Assembly: GCA_030431755.1 (NCBI GenBank)
Contig: JAUIIK010000032.1
Coordinates: 1 to 42,784 of the forward strand
Direction of reading: 5' to 3'
DNA length: 42,784 nt
Source: Chloroflexia bacterium
GTDB lineage: Bacteria > Chloroflexota > Chloroflexia > Thermomicrobiales > CFX8
In this document: positions 14,467-22,737 of the stretch, one piece after another
How positions within the stretch are numbered: position 1 is the first letter of the stretch
Layout of the letters: each line of letters begins with the position of its first letter
Notes under the pieces: generated by a model
What the model saw: the letters and a program-made list of their open reading frames with translations, nothing else
What the model was told of the DNA's origin: nothing
Database searches by the model: none
Program-made: the position numbers and the translations under genes

Positions 14467-17301
14467 ATGTCAGCTAGCCACAACGTGAAGATGGCCCGCC
14501 GATTGACCATCGGCGCAGTCCTGTTGTTACTTACCAGCCTCGGCAGCAGGCTGGTTGGCGCGCAGACTGAACCCTGGTCCTGGCAGAATCCGGAGCTCGC
14601 GCCCAACCCAAACAACAACATCCACAACGACGCCTGGTTCACCGACACCTACACGCACGCCGGCCCGGCGGCGCATGAGCGCGCCGAGACGACACTGATC
14701 TCGGAGTTCACCTTCGCCGATCCCGAGTCAGGGGCCATGCGCACGCTGATCCTCGGTGAGTGCGCCGCGCACACCTACGATGCCGCTGGCAATCTCCTCA
14801 CCGTCTGCGGCGGTCTACCCGACCCAAGCACGAACGAGTTCCTGCGGAGCGTCGCCGCGATAAGTCCCGCTGGAGAGTTGCTGGCGTGGACAGGCTTCAC
14901 CTATCCATACACAAACATCCAGGAAGCGCTCACCTCCTTCGGCGGCGCGGGCTACTTCTTCCTGGACAGCCAGGAACGCATCGTCCTGGGCATGCCCGAC
15001 GGGCATGTCGTTGCCTGGGAACGCCAGGCCTCGGCGGTGAGCGACGTCGACAGCTTCACAGCAGTCCGCGATATCAACATCACCGGCACGGACGGCGCGC
15101 TCGCCCCGGACCTCGGCGACCTCTACGCGCTGCTGCCCGCCGAAAACGGCTACACCTGGTTCACCACCACCGGTGGCGGGGTTGGCACGATCGCGCCGGA
15201 TTCCTGCGAGAGCGACTGCGTCAAGTGGCTCGATATCAACGATCCTGATGGCGACGGCACGCGCGATCCACAGCCGGACGGCAACATGCAGCGCATCTCC
15301 GAGTCGCACGCGGTCAACGGCAACGCGACGTTCCAGCAGTCCAACTACTCCATGTTCCGTTTCGATATGGAAGAAGACGGCGCGCCGGTCATCTCCTGGC
15401 AAGAAACCTACGACCGGGGCACGGTGACCAAGCCGGGGCAGACAAGCCAGGGCTCGGGCACGTCGCCAAGCTACTTCGAGCTCGACGGCCGCGGCTTCGT
15501 CACGATCATGGACAATGCGACGACCCCGCACATCAACGTCTACCGCGCCGAAGCGACGTTGGAGTCAGGCGAATCACGGCTCTTTGCCACAGCCGCGCCA
15601 TTTGGCGCTGAGACCCAGGCTGCCGGTGAGAATTCGCTCATCGTCTTCCCCGGCTCAACCTCCGACAGCATCCGCATCTATGCCGAGAACAACTGGGGCA
15701 ACTCCAGGATCATCAACACCATCGGCCCGCTCGCGGAAACCCAGCCGGGCTTTGGCGGCATCGAGGTGTACCGCGACGGCGCCGTCGAGGTTCTGGCGGT
15801 CAATACCGAGATTCGTGTGCCCTCCGTCGTCTCCAAGGGCAACAGCGCCTCGAATGAGCTTTATACCTACGAAAAGCGCGCGACCGGCTGGTATCTGACG
15901 GCGCTGAACCCGAGCGATCCACGCGCGGTCGAGTGGTCAGTCCGTGTCGGCGGCGGCGCGCCCCGGTACAACAACTGGTACGCCCAGCTATCGCTCACGC
16001 CCGACGGGCAATCCTTCAACATCGGGACGCTGGAAGGCGTCATCAACGTCAAGCCGGTCGACGGTCCGGCGAACGTCGATGTCTGCTTCGCGTTCCTCGA
16101 AGCCAAGGACTTCATCGACAAGCTGGGGGCTGTCGCGAACTGGGAGACTGGCCCCACCTACCATGGCGACTATCTGGAAGCGGCTCTCGCCGCCTGGGCG
16201 CACGACATCGCGCTCTTCTCCGCCATGCTCCAGGGCGGCACGAGCATCGACGCGCTGCCAGCGGACGTCCAGGCGGAATTGCAGCGCATCGAGGAGCTCG
16301 TGGCCGATGTGACGACGGCCAGTCAGATTCTGGCGTCAGTCGGGCACGACGTGACCATGCTCACCGCGGAACAGCGCGCGACACTGCTCGCGATCGCCGC
16401 CCGCCATGCCGATCTGATCGACGCCGCATTCACCGCCTATGCCTTGCTCTGCACCACACCGGACAGCGCGCCGGGCCTGCCGATATCCAGCAACGCGACC
16501 CCGATCTCGCTGGAGTTCTCAGTCAGCGAAGTCGACGCGCCGGACCGCCTTTGGGTTGACGAGCGCGGGCTGCACATCCGCAACCTCGCCGGCATCGATA
16601 TCGTGAGCGGCGACATCAGCGGCACGGCGACGTCATCGACGAACATCGGCTGGACCGCGCCCTGCAACGCCGAGACGCTGACCTGCCGAGGCGCGCAGAT
16701 CTCGTTCCAGGAGCTCACCATCACCGACGAGAGCGGCGAGTGGACCGGCTACGTGCAGCTGCTGATCGAGCCGGGGGCAGGCGCGGACAGGCTGACCGGC
16801 ATCCTCGTCGGGCGGCGCGGCAACACCAAACAGGTGCTCTACCTCAACGAAGTCGTCGAGCGCAGCGACACCAGCCTGGCGGTGGCCGGCTACCGCATTG
16901 ACCGGGCCAAACCGGTCGGCGGCGTCAACCTGACCTTCGAGGCCTGTCTCCACGACGCCACGACCGCCACCGGCGGCTTCCTCGCCAGCCACCCCGCCGA
17001 CGATAGTGGCCCGCTCCAGATGACGCTCACGCGTGGCATCGATTCCGCGCTGGGCCTGGCCGTCTCCGCGCGCTTCGAGGGCCAGCACGGAACCATGGAG
17101 GGCGTCGCGCTCGAACACGAGACAACGGCTGACGGCTCGTCGGGCCACTTTGTGCTGCTCGGCGGCAATAGCGCCTACAGCGGCTATCTGGGCTTCGGGC
17201 GCACCGGCAGCCAGCTCGTCGAGAGCGACAGCTGTGCCGGCGGCTACGCGCTGCACAGCTTCTGGATCGGCGAGGTCTACCTCGGCGGCGCTGCGAGCTA
17301 G
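14467..17301 (+). CDS. Secreted chimera: beta-propeller-like core fused to domain A
   Basis: Protein of 944 aa. The leader and signal peptide (ARRLTIGAVLLLLTSLGSR) closely match FG-GAP copy 3, and the 51-nt spacer and ribosome binding site are also of that type. Residues about 35-535 look like a beta-propeller from a different family: NNNIHNDAWFTDTY at the front, then recurring strands around DPSTNEFLRSV, GHVVAWERQ, YTWFTTTGGGVGT and LDINDPDGDGTRD, and later DNATTPHINVYRAE and YAENNWGNSRI. I do not recognise its enzyme family. About 538-665 is helical with several Ala/Leu-rich stretches (ELQRIEELVADVTTASQIL). Residues about 680-944 are a full domain A, nearly the same at DNA level as 36605-37558. 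It looks like a gene assembled from an FG-GAP 5' end, an unrelated core and a domain A 3' end. Substrate or partner unknown. Confidence 0.8.
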   Translation: MSASHNVKMARRLTIGAVLLLLTSLGSRLVGAQTEPWSWQNPELAPNPNNNIHNDAWFTDTYTHAGPAAHERAETTLISEFTFADPESGAMRTLILGECAAHTYDAAGNLLTVCGGLPDPSTNEFLRSVAAISPAGELLAWTGFTYPYTNIQEALTSFGGAGYFFLDSQERIVLGMPDGHVVAWERQASAVSDVDSFTAVRDINITGTDGALAPDLGDLYALLPAENGYTWFTTTGGGVGTIAPDSCESDCVKWLDINDPDGDGTRDPQPDGNMQRISESHAVNGNATFQQSNYSMFRFDMEEDGAPVISWQETYDRGTVTKPGQTSQGSGTSPSYFELDGRGFVTIMDNATTPHINVYRAEATLESGESRLFATAAPFGAETQAAGENSLIVFPGSTSDSIRIYAENNWGNSRIINTIGPLAETQPGFGGIEVYRDGAVEVLAVNTEIRVPSVVSKGNSASNELYTYEKRATGWYLTALNPSDPRAVEWSVRVGGGAPRYNNWYAQLSLTPDGQSFNIGTLEGVINVKPVDGPANVDVCFAFLEAKDFIDKLGAVANWETGPTYHGDYLEAALAAWAHDIALFSAMLQGGTSIDALPADVQAELQRIEELVADVTTASQILASVGHDVTMLTAEQRATLLAIAARHADLIDAAFTAYALLCTTPDSAPGLPISSNATPISLEFSVSEVDAPDRLWVDERGLHIRNLAGIDIVSGDISGTATSSTNIGWTAPCNAETLTCRGAQISFQELTITDESGEWTGYVQLLIEPGAGADRLTGILVGRRGNTKQVLYLNEVVERSDTSLAVAGYRIDRAKPVGGVNLTFEACLHDATTATGGFLASHPADDSGPLQMTLTRGIDSALGLAVSARFEGQHGTMEGVALEHETTADGSSGHFVLLGGNSAYSGYLGFGRTGSQLVESDSCAGGYALHSFWIGEVYLGGAAS
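16510..17291 (+). repeat. Domain A duplicate, partner of 36767-37548
   Basis: A 782-nt stretch that aligns without gaps (constant offset 20257) to 36767-37548, with few differences by eye, mostly third-position. It covers the whole domain A of this chimeric gene up to just before the stop. The flanks on both sides do not match, so the duplication or conversion tract coincides with the domain boundary. Confidence 0.85.
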
Positions 17302-17331
17302 CAGAAACGATAGAGTGAAAGGTCCGTGCAA

Positions 17332-17696
17332 ATGCACGCACACCGAATAGCTGGAAACCGCGTCTTTGCCGTCGCCTTGAGCGTGGCGCTCCTGATGAGC
17401 CTGAGCGCCGGTATGGCCAGCTCCCAGACATTCGACGCCAACCAGGTGCACCGCGACATCCTGCGCTTCAAGGATTGGCTCAGCAACGAGCTGGCCGAGG
17501 CCGTGCGCGCCTTCTGGAGCGCCGCAATCAGCGATGCCAACGCGACGACTATCTCGACCGGACCGTGATCTTTCATACGAGCGATACGAGCGATGCGGCG
17601 GTGATCCAGAACGATATTTGCGACGGCAGGGAGTTGTGTATGCGCGGCGTCACGACGGGCGGCGTCGCATACGAAGCCTGCAACTTTGCCGAATAG
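17332..17696 (+). pseudogene. Stand-alone FG-GAP tail-domain gene, broken by a 1-nt deletion
   Basis: An intact signal peptide (VFAVALSVALLMSLSAGMASSQ) leads straight into the tail domain that ends the FG-GAP proteins (FDANQVHRDILRFKDWLSNELAEAVRAFWSAAISDAN). At about 17540 the frame is lost. Homologues have the codons for D-V-N-G-D-G-Y-L-D, while here one G of the first Gly codon is missing, and the frame ends at a TGA at about 17566. One base later the frame resumes as DDYLDRTVIF and continues through LCMRGVTTGGVAYEACNFAE to the stop at 17696. Repaired, the product would be 121 aa. ATG 17332 follows GAAAGG at a normal distance. It may be a real frameshift, a sequencing error, or a programmed slip, although no slippery run is seen. 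Confidence 0.8.
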
Positions 17697-17778
17697 ATGG
17701 GGCGCCCGACCGCCCAAGCTGTAGCGACAGTGGTCGCTGGAAGACGATACCGCAACGAGACGGCGAATTGAGGAAGAG

Positions 17779-19683
17779 ATGAACGGAAGACTACGCGGTC
17801 TCCTGGCCGTGCTGCTCCTTGCCGGTCTATTTAACCCCATGTCAAGCGCGCCAGCTGAGGCGGCCGAGGTGGTCGGCGACGGAACGCCGGAGAGTTGCAC
17901 CGAAGCGGCATTCGACGCAGCACTGGCGCCTGGTGGGCTGGTGACGTTCAACTGTGGGCCAGCGAACCACACGATCACACTGACGAATCAGAAGACCCTC
18001 ACCGACGACGTCGAGATCAAAGGCGGTGGACTGATCACGCTTGATGGGGCCAACAGTTCCAGGCTATTCAACGTCAGTTTCGGCCCAACACTCGAGTTGC
18101 GAAACATCACGCTAGCCAATGGATCAGGTCCAGGCGGGGCGGTGCTGGTGGGTAGCGTAAGCACATTGCGAGCCATAGACACTACGTTCGTCAGCAACAG
18201 CAGCAGCAGTGGTGGCGGCGCCATCGACAACAACGGTGGCGACGTTGAGGTGATGAACTCCACCTTCTCCGGCAACTCGGCTGAAGATGGGGGCGCGATC
18301 CTCAACGACGGCGCCATGTTAATCACGGCGAGCACGTTCACCGGCAACAGCACGGTCAGTTCCGGAGGAGCGATTTACAACACCGGCACGCTCGTGCTGA
18401 CGGCGACGACGATCAGCGGCAATAGCTCCGGCATCAATGGAGGCGGAGTCCGCAATGTCAACGGAGCCATCATAATCGCCAGTTCGATCGTCGCCCTCAA
18501 CACTGCGCCCGAGACCGCCCACCAGAATTGTTCCAATAACGGCGGCACGATCGTCTCATCGGGCTCGAATCTGAGTAATGATGCGAGTTGCCCCTTTACC
18601 GATACGGGCGACATCCGCGACAGCGCCAACGTCGACCTCGGGCCACTCCAAGACAATGGCGGCCCCACGCAGACGATGGCGCCCGCCTCAACATCCGCCG
18701 CCATCAACGTCGCCGACTGCACGCTCTCCACGACAGAGGACCAGCGCGGCGTTGCCCGGCCAACGTCCGGGACAAGCTGCGACATCGGCGCCGTCGAGGT
18801 GCGGGGTCCGGATGTATTTGCGCCCTTCGTATTTCCTTCACCGTCCGACGAAGGGCAATCTATCAACCTCTCCACAATGTTCTTCCCTACGCCCGGTGGT
18901 GAGGGGCCCTACACCTGTACCATCGACTACGGCGACGGAACCGACCCCGAACCCGGGCTTGTCATTGACGACTCACTCTGCGACGGGCTCGGTCACGTGT
19001 ACGTCGACGACGATCCGAGCGGCACGCCGAGCGACGACTACACGATCACCGTCACCGTCTATGACAGCACCGGCAGCGGCAGCGCGAGCACGTTTCACAC
19101 GGTCTTCAACGTCGCGCCCATGATCACCGCCATCACGACTGACGGACCGGTCCCTCAGGGGCTGCCCGTCACCATAACCGTCACGGCCACCGATGCCGGC
19201 GTCAACGACACACTGACCTACAGCTTTGATTGCGACAACGACGGCTCCTACGAGACACCGGGCGCCGGCAACAGAGGCCAGTGCGCCCTCGATCCTGGCG
19301 CGGCGACATCCACCGTCGGCGTCAAGGTCGAAGACGACGACCTCGGCGTCACCACCGGCACCGTCGTCGTCGGCCAGACGCTGACGCTCTGCCTGAACTA
19401 CAGCACCGGAGCCGTCAGTGAACCCGGCATGAGCGGCTGTAGCGCGGGAACAATCGCGCTGACCATGCCGGGCATCACGCCGGTGACCTTCTGCATCAAC
19501 CCCTACACGGGCCGGCTGACCTGGGCAGCGCGCGGAACCTGCGCTGGCAGCTACTGGCCGCACATGGTGCCGGACGATGGACCGCTGCACTACTGCCGCA
19601 GTCTCTGGACCGGACAGTTGCGCGAGCCATCGACACCGGGTCAGTGCAACGCCTACGAAACACCCGGCGTCATTCCGGGCTAG
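17779..19683 (+). CDS. Secreted beta-helix protein with PKD-like domains and six-Cys C-terminus
   Basis: Protein of 634 aa. Signal peptide (RLRGLLAVLLLAGLF, then AEAA), cap CTEAAFDAALAPGG, and Pmp-like repeats to about residue 260 (GGAIDNNGG, STFSGNSA). A choice-of-anchor-Q-like part follows (NLSNDASC, PLQDNGGPTQT, DQRGVARP), ending in CDIGAVE at about 334-340. Unlike most siblings, about 185 residues of PKD/Ig-like sequence come next (CTIDYGDGTDPEPG, HVYVDDDPSG, YSFDCDNDGSYET). The Cys modules occupy about 536-634 as CLNYSTG, CINPYTG and CRSLWTG, with an unusual GMSGCSAG spacing. ATG 17779 follows GAGGAAGAG. This longer architecture is shared only with 31725-34955. The PKD-like domains probably act as spacers that lift the helix off the surface (inference). 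First of four beta-helix genes in a row. Confidence 0.85.
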   Translation: MNGRLRGLLAVLLLAGLFNPMSSAPAEAAEVVGDGTPESCTEAAFDAALAPGGLVTFNCGPANHTITLTNQKTLTDDVEIKGGGLITLDGANSSRLFNVSFGPTLELRNITLANGSGPGGAVLVGSVSTLRAIDTTFVSNSSSSGGGAIDNNGGDVEVMNSTFSGNSAEDGGAILNDGAMLITASTFTGNSTVSSGGAIYNTGTLVLTATTISGNSSGINGGGVRNVNGAIIIASSIVALNTAPETAHQNCSNNGGTIVSSGSNLSNDASCPFTDTGDIRDSANVDLGPLQDNGGPTQTMAPASTSAAINVADCTLSTTEDQRGVARPTSGTSCDIGAVEVRGPDVFAPFVFPSPSDEGQSINLSTMFFPTPGGEGPYTCTIDYGDGTDPEPGLVIDDSLCDGLGHVYVDDDPSGTPSDDYTITVTVYDSTGSGSASTFHTVFNVAPMITAITTDGPVPQGLPVTITVTATDAGVNDTLTYSFDCDNDGSYETPGAGNRGQCALDPGAATSTVGVKVEDDDLGVTTGTVVVGQTLTLCLNYSTGAVSEPGMSGCSAGTIALTMPGITPVTFCINPYTGRLTWAARGTCAGSYWPHMVPDDGPLHYCRSLWTGQLREPSTPGQCNAYETPGVIPG

Positions 19684-19747
19684 ACGCTCCGGGAACGCGG
19701 AGCAAATAAGACCACCTGGAACTCTGGAAGAGGGAGAGGAACTACGG

Positions 19748-21160
19748 ATGAACCGAGGAATCTGGCGCGTCGCCTTCGCGCTCAACCTGTTGATGGCGGT
19801 GGTCCCGCTCACGCGGGTGAACATCGCCGTCGCGGACGACGCGGTTGTCGCAATCTGTGACGAAACGAGTTTCGATGCGGCGCTGGCAAGCGCGTTGAGC
19901 GGCGGAGGGACGATCAGCTTCAGTTGTAGCGGCACGCTCACCTTCACCGGCCAGAAGGCGATCAACGCACCGAACGTCGTCGTGATCGACGGGGCGAACC
20001 AGATCACCTTCGACGGCGGCGGCGCAACCCGGCTGTTCCAAGTCGACGACGGCGCGACGTTGGAGCTACACAACCTGACGCTCAGCAATGGGACAGGCCA
20101 GGGCGGCGCTGTGCACGTGAGTAGTGATGGAACGTTGCGGGCGGTTGGCAGCACCTTCAGCGACAACGGAAATCTAGAGGTCTTTGAGGGCGGAGCGATC
20201 GACAACGACGGTGGCGTGATCGAGGTGACTAACAGCACGTTCAACGACAACATGGCCGCATATGGTGGCGCGATCGACAATGATCCGGGCACGCTGACCG
20301 TAGCCAACAGCACATTCAACGACAACAGTGCAAAGTTCAATGCCGGAGCAATCTACAATGGCGGGGGGCTGACGGTGACGGCCAGCACCTTCACCGGAAA
20401 CAACGCCAATGACCGTGGCGGCGCGATCTACAACGAAGACTCGCTGTCAGTGATGGCGAGCACCCTCACCGGAAACAGCGCCGGAGACCGCGGCGGGGCG
20501 ATTCGCAATCTCGAAGGCACGACGACGATTGCCAGCTCGATCGTAGCGCTCAACACAGCCTCGACTGGGAACAACTGCCACAACTTTGACGGCTCCATCA
20601 CCTCTCAAGGCAGCAATCTCATCGACGATGGCGGCTGCAACTTCACCGCTAGCGACGACATCCGGCATAGCGAGAACATCGACCTCGAACCGCTCCAGGA
20701 CAACGGCGGCCCCACGCGAACAATGGTTCCAGCCAGCACCTCCGACGCCATCGACAACGCCGATTGCACGCTGTCGACAAGCGCCGACCAGCGTGGCGTC
20801 AACCGGCCCCAGGGCTCCGGCTGCGACATCGGCGCGGTCGAACGCATCCAGACCGGAACCTACCTGCTCTGCGCCAGCTACTACACCGGCGCTGTCTCAA
20901 GTCCGCTCTCCGGTGACTGCGGCAGCGGCACTGTCGAAATCACGCCCTTCGACTCCAGCTTCTGCATCGACCTCTACACCGGCAAGCTGCTCTACCGCTT
21001 CGGACGCGCCTGCAACCCTCCACGCGTCGCTCACACCATGCCTGACGACGGCGACCTGCTGACCTGCGTCAGCCTCTACACCGGGGCGAACCGCTGGGTC
21101 AACAACCATAGCCAATGCAGCGCCTACGAAGTCCCGAACACGATCCCAGCCACACCGTAG
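19748..21160 (+). CDS. Secreted beta-helix protein with six-Cys C-terminus
   Basis: Protein of 470 aa. Signal peptide MNRGIWRVAFALNLLMAVV, cleaved probably before the ADDAVV segment. The cap is the CDETSFDAAL variant with FSCSGTLTF, shared only with the next two genes. Compact Pmp-like repeats run from about 100 to 270 (GGAIDNDGG, STFNDNSA, GGAIYNEDS). The anchor-Q-like segment ends in CDIGAVE at about 358, followed by the three Cys modules at about 375-470 (CASYYTG, CIDLYTG, CVSLYTG). ATG 19748 is preceded by an AGGGAGAGG tract. An in-frame start at 19577 would lie inside the upstream gene, so it is not used. The very similar neighbours at 21267 and 22738 indicate a local triplication of this cap type. 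Confidence 0.85.
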   Translation: MNRGIWRVAFALNLLMAVVPLTRVNIAVADDAVVAICDETSFDAALASALSGGGTISFSCSGTLTFTGQKAINAPNVVVIDGANQITFDGGGATRLFQVDDGATLELHNLTLSNGTGQGGAVHVSSDGTLRAVGSTFSDNGNLEVFEGGAIDNDGGVIEVTNSTFNDNMAAYGGAIDNDPGTLTVANSTFNDNSAKFNAGAIYNGGGLTVTASTFTGNNANDRGGAIYNEDSLSVMASTLTGNSAGDRGGAIRNLEGTTTIASSIVALNTASTGNNCHNFDGSITSQGSNLIDDGGCNFTASDDIRHSENIDLEPLQDNGGPTRTMVPASTSDAIDNADCTLSTSADQRGVNRPQGSGCDIGAVERIQTGTYLLCASYYTGAVSSPLSGDCGSGTVEITPFDSSFCIDLYTGKLLYRFGRACNPPRVAHTMPDDGDLLTCVSLYTGANRWVNNHSQCSAYEVPNTIPATP

Positions 21161-21266
21161 CAATGGCTACGAGGGCGGCCAGACTTCGGGCGCGGATGCG
21201 GCCCAGTAGTTCTAACGAGTCGGATTAGCAAGACGTCGACCAACACGATGCACGAAGGGACTTGAT

Positions 21267-22673
21267 GTGAGGGAGTTCTGGCGAGGGCTGCTTACACTGT
21301 CGTTGCTGGCCGGGATGCTGGCGCTATCACCGTCTAACCCAGTGACTGCGGATGACTCAGTTGTCTCGACCTGTGACGAAGCGAGCTTCGACGCCGCTCT
21401 GGCGACGGCGCTGAGCGGTGGCGGCACGATCACTTTCAGCTGTAGCGGCACGATCACCTTCACCAGCCAGAAGGTGATCACTGCTCCGAACGTCGTTGTG
21501 ATTGATGGCGGGGGTCAGATCGCATTCGATGGCAACGACGCGACGCGCCTGTTCGTCGTCAATGGCAACGCAACAATGGAAGTGCACAACCTGGAGCTCA
21601 ACAATGGGAGTGGCGACGGCGGGGCCGTCAGGATCCGAAGTGGCGCTACATTGCGGGTGGTCAACAGCAGTTTCGATAGCAATGGCGGGGGGTTTGAGGG
21701 CGGAGCACTGGACAACGACGGTGGAGTGATCGAGGTCGTCGACAGCACCTTCAGCAGCAATGTCGCGGACAATGGCGGCGCAATCGACAACGATCCGGGC
21801 ACATTGACCGTGACCAACAGCACCTTTCGCAACAACAGCGCAGACTTTGGTGCGGTGATCTACAACGACGACTCGCTGACGATAGTAGCCAGCACGATCA
21901 GCGGCAACAACGCGGGCAGCAGCGGCGGGGCGGTAACCAACTCTAGATCTGGCACGCTGACGATTGCAGCTAGCACGATTAGCGGGAACAGTGCGAATAG
22001 CGTTGGTGGAGGCATTCGTAACTTTGGAAGTACGACGATAATCGCCAGTTCGATCGTGGCGCTCAACACCGCGCCGACTGGAGCCAACTGCAACAACTTC
22101 GATGGCTCTATCATCTCTCAGGGCAGCAATCTCAGCGACGATGACAGCTGCAACTTCACTGCAAGCGACGACATCGAGAATAGCGCCAATGTCGACCTCG
22201 GGCCGCTCCAGAACAATGGTGGCCCCACTAAGACCATTCTGCCCTCTGGCACCTCCGATGCCGTCGACAATGCCGATTGCAGCCTGTCAACCTCCGCAGA
22301 TCAGCGTGACATCAGCCGTCCGCAAGGCGCAACCTGTGATATCGGCGCGGTCGAACGGGTGCTGGGCGCGACCTACACCCTCTGCGCCTCGTACTACACC
22401 GGCGCCGTCACCAGCCCGCTCTCCGGCGAGTGTCGCAACGGCACCGTTGAAGTCACACCATTCGACAAGACGTTCTGCATCGACGTCTACACCGGCAAGC
22501 TGCTCTACCAGTTTGGTCGCCCCTGCAACCCGCCACGCGTCGGTCACACGATGCCCGACGACGGCGACCTGCTGACCTGCGTCAGTCTTTACACCGGCGC
22601 GAACCGCTGGGTCACGAGCCATAGCCAATGCAGCGCTTACGAACTGCCGAACACGATCCCGGCCACGCCATAG
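21267..22673 (+). CDS. Secreted beta-helix protein with six-Cys C-terminus, GTG start
   Basis: Protein of 468 aa. GTG 21267 is the likely start: AAGGGA lies about 6 nt upstream and it gives the signal peptide MREFWRGLLTLSLLAGMLAL. The overlapping ATG at 21265 is out of frame and meets a stop at once. The cap CDEASFDAAL with FSCSGTITF matches the preceding and following genes. Repeats include FDSNGGGFEGGALDNDGG and STISGNSANSVGGGI, with AIDNDPGTLTV shared word for word with the neighbour upstream. The anchor-Q-like part ends CDIGAVE at about 357. The Cys modules (CASYYTG, CIDVYTG, CVSLYTG) run from about 372 to 468. A 69-nt block here (22341-22409) is identical to the next paralogue at 24127-24195. 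Surface localisation is inferred. Confidence 0.85.
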   Translation: MREFWRGLLTLSLLAGMLALSPSNPVTADDSVVSTCDEASFDAALATALSGGGTITFSCSGTITFTSQKVITAPNVVVIDGGGQIAFDGNDATRLFVVNGNATMEVHNLELNNGSGDGGAVRIRSGATLRVVNSSFDSNGGGFEGGALDNDGGVIEVVDSTFSSNVADNGGAIDNDPGTLTVTNSTFRNNSADFGAVIYNDDSLTIVASTISGNNAGSSGGAVTNSRSGTLTIAASTISGNSANSVGGGIRNFGSTTIIASSIVALNTAPTGANCNNFDGSIISQGSNLSDDDSCNFTASDDIENSANVDLGPLQNNGGPTKTILPSGTSDAVDNADCSLSTSADQRDISRPQGATCDIGAVERVLGATYTLCASYYTGAVTSPLSGECRNGTVEVTPFDKTFCIDVYTGKLLYQFGRPCNPPRVGHTMPDDGDLLTCVSLYTGANRWVTSHSQCSAYELPNTIPATP

Positions 22674-22737
22674 CCGCGACGGACCGGATGAGATGAGAAC
22701 TGGCCGGAGAACGGCTGTCCGAAAGGAATCAGAAATA

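Noticed and set aside
14467-16075. Propeller core as a PQQ-dependent dehydrogenase or arylsulfotransferase
   Set aside because: I could not find convincing PQQ-blade tryptophan motifs or the catalytic His region expected of those families, so it is left unassigned.
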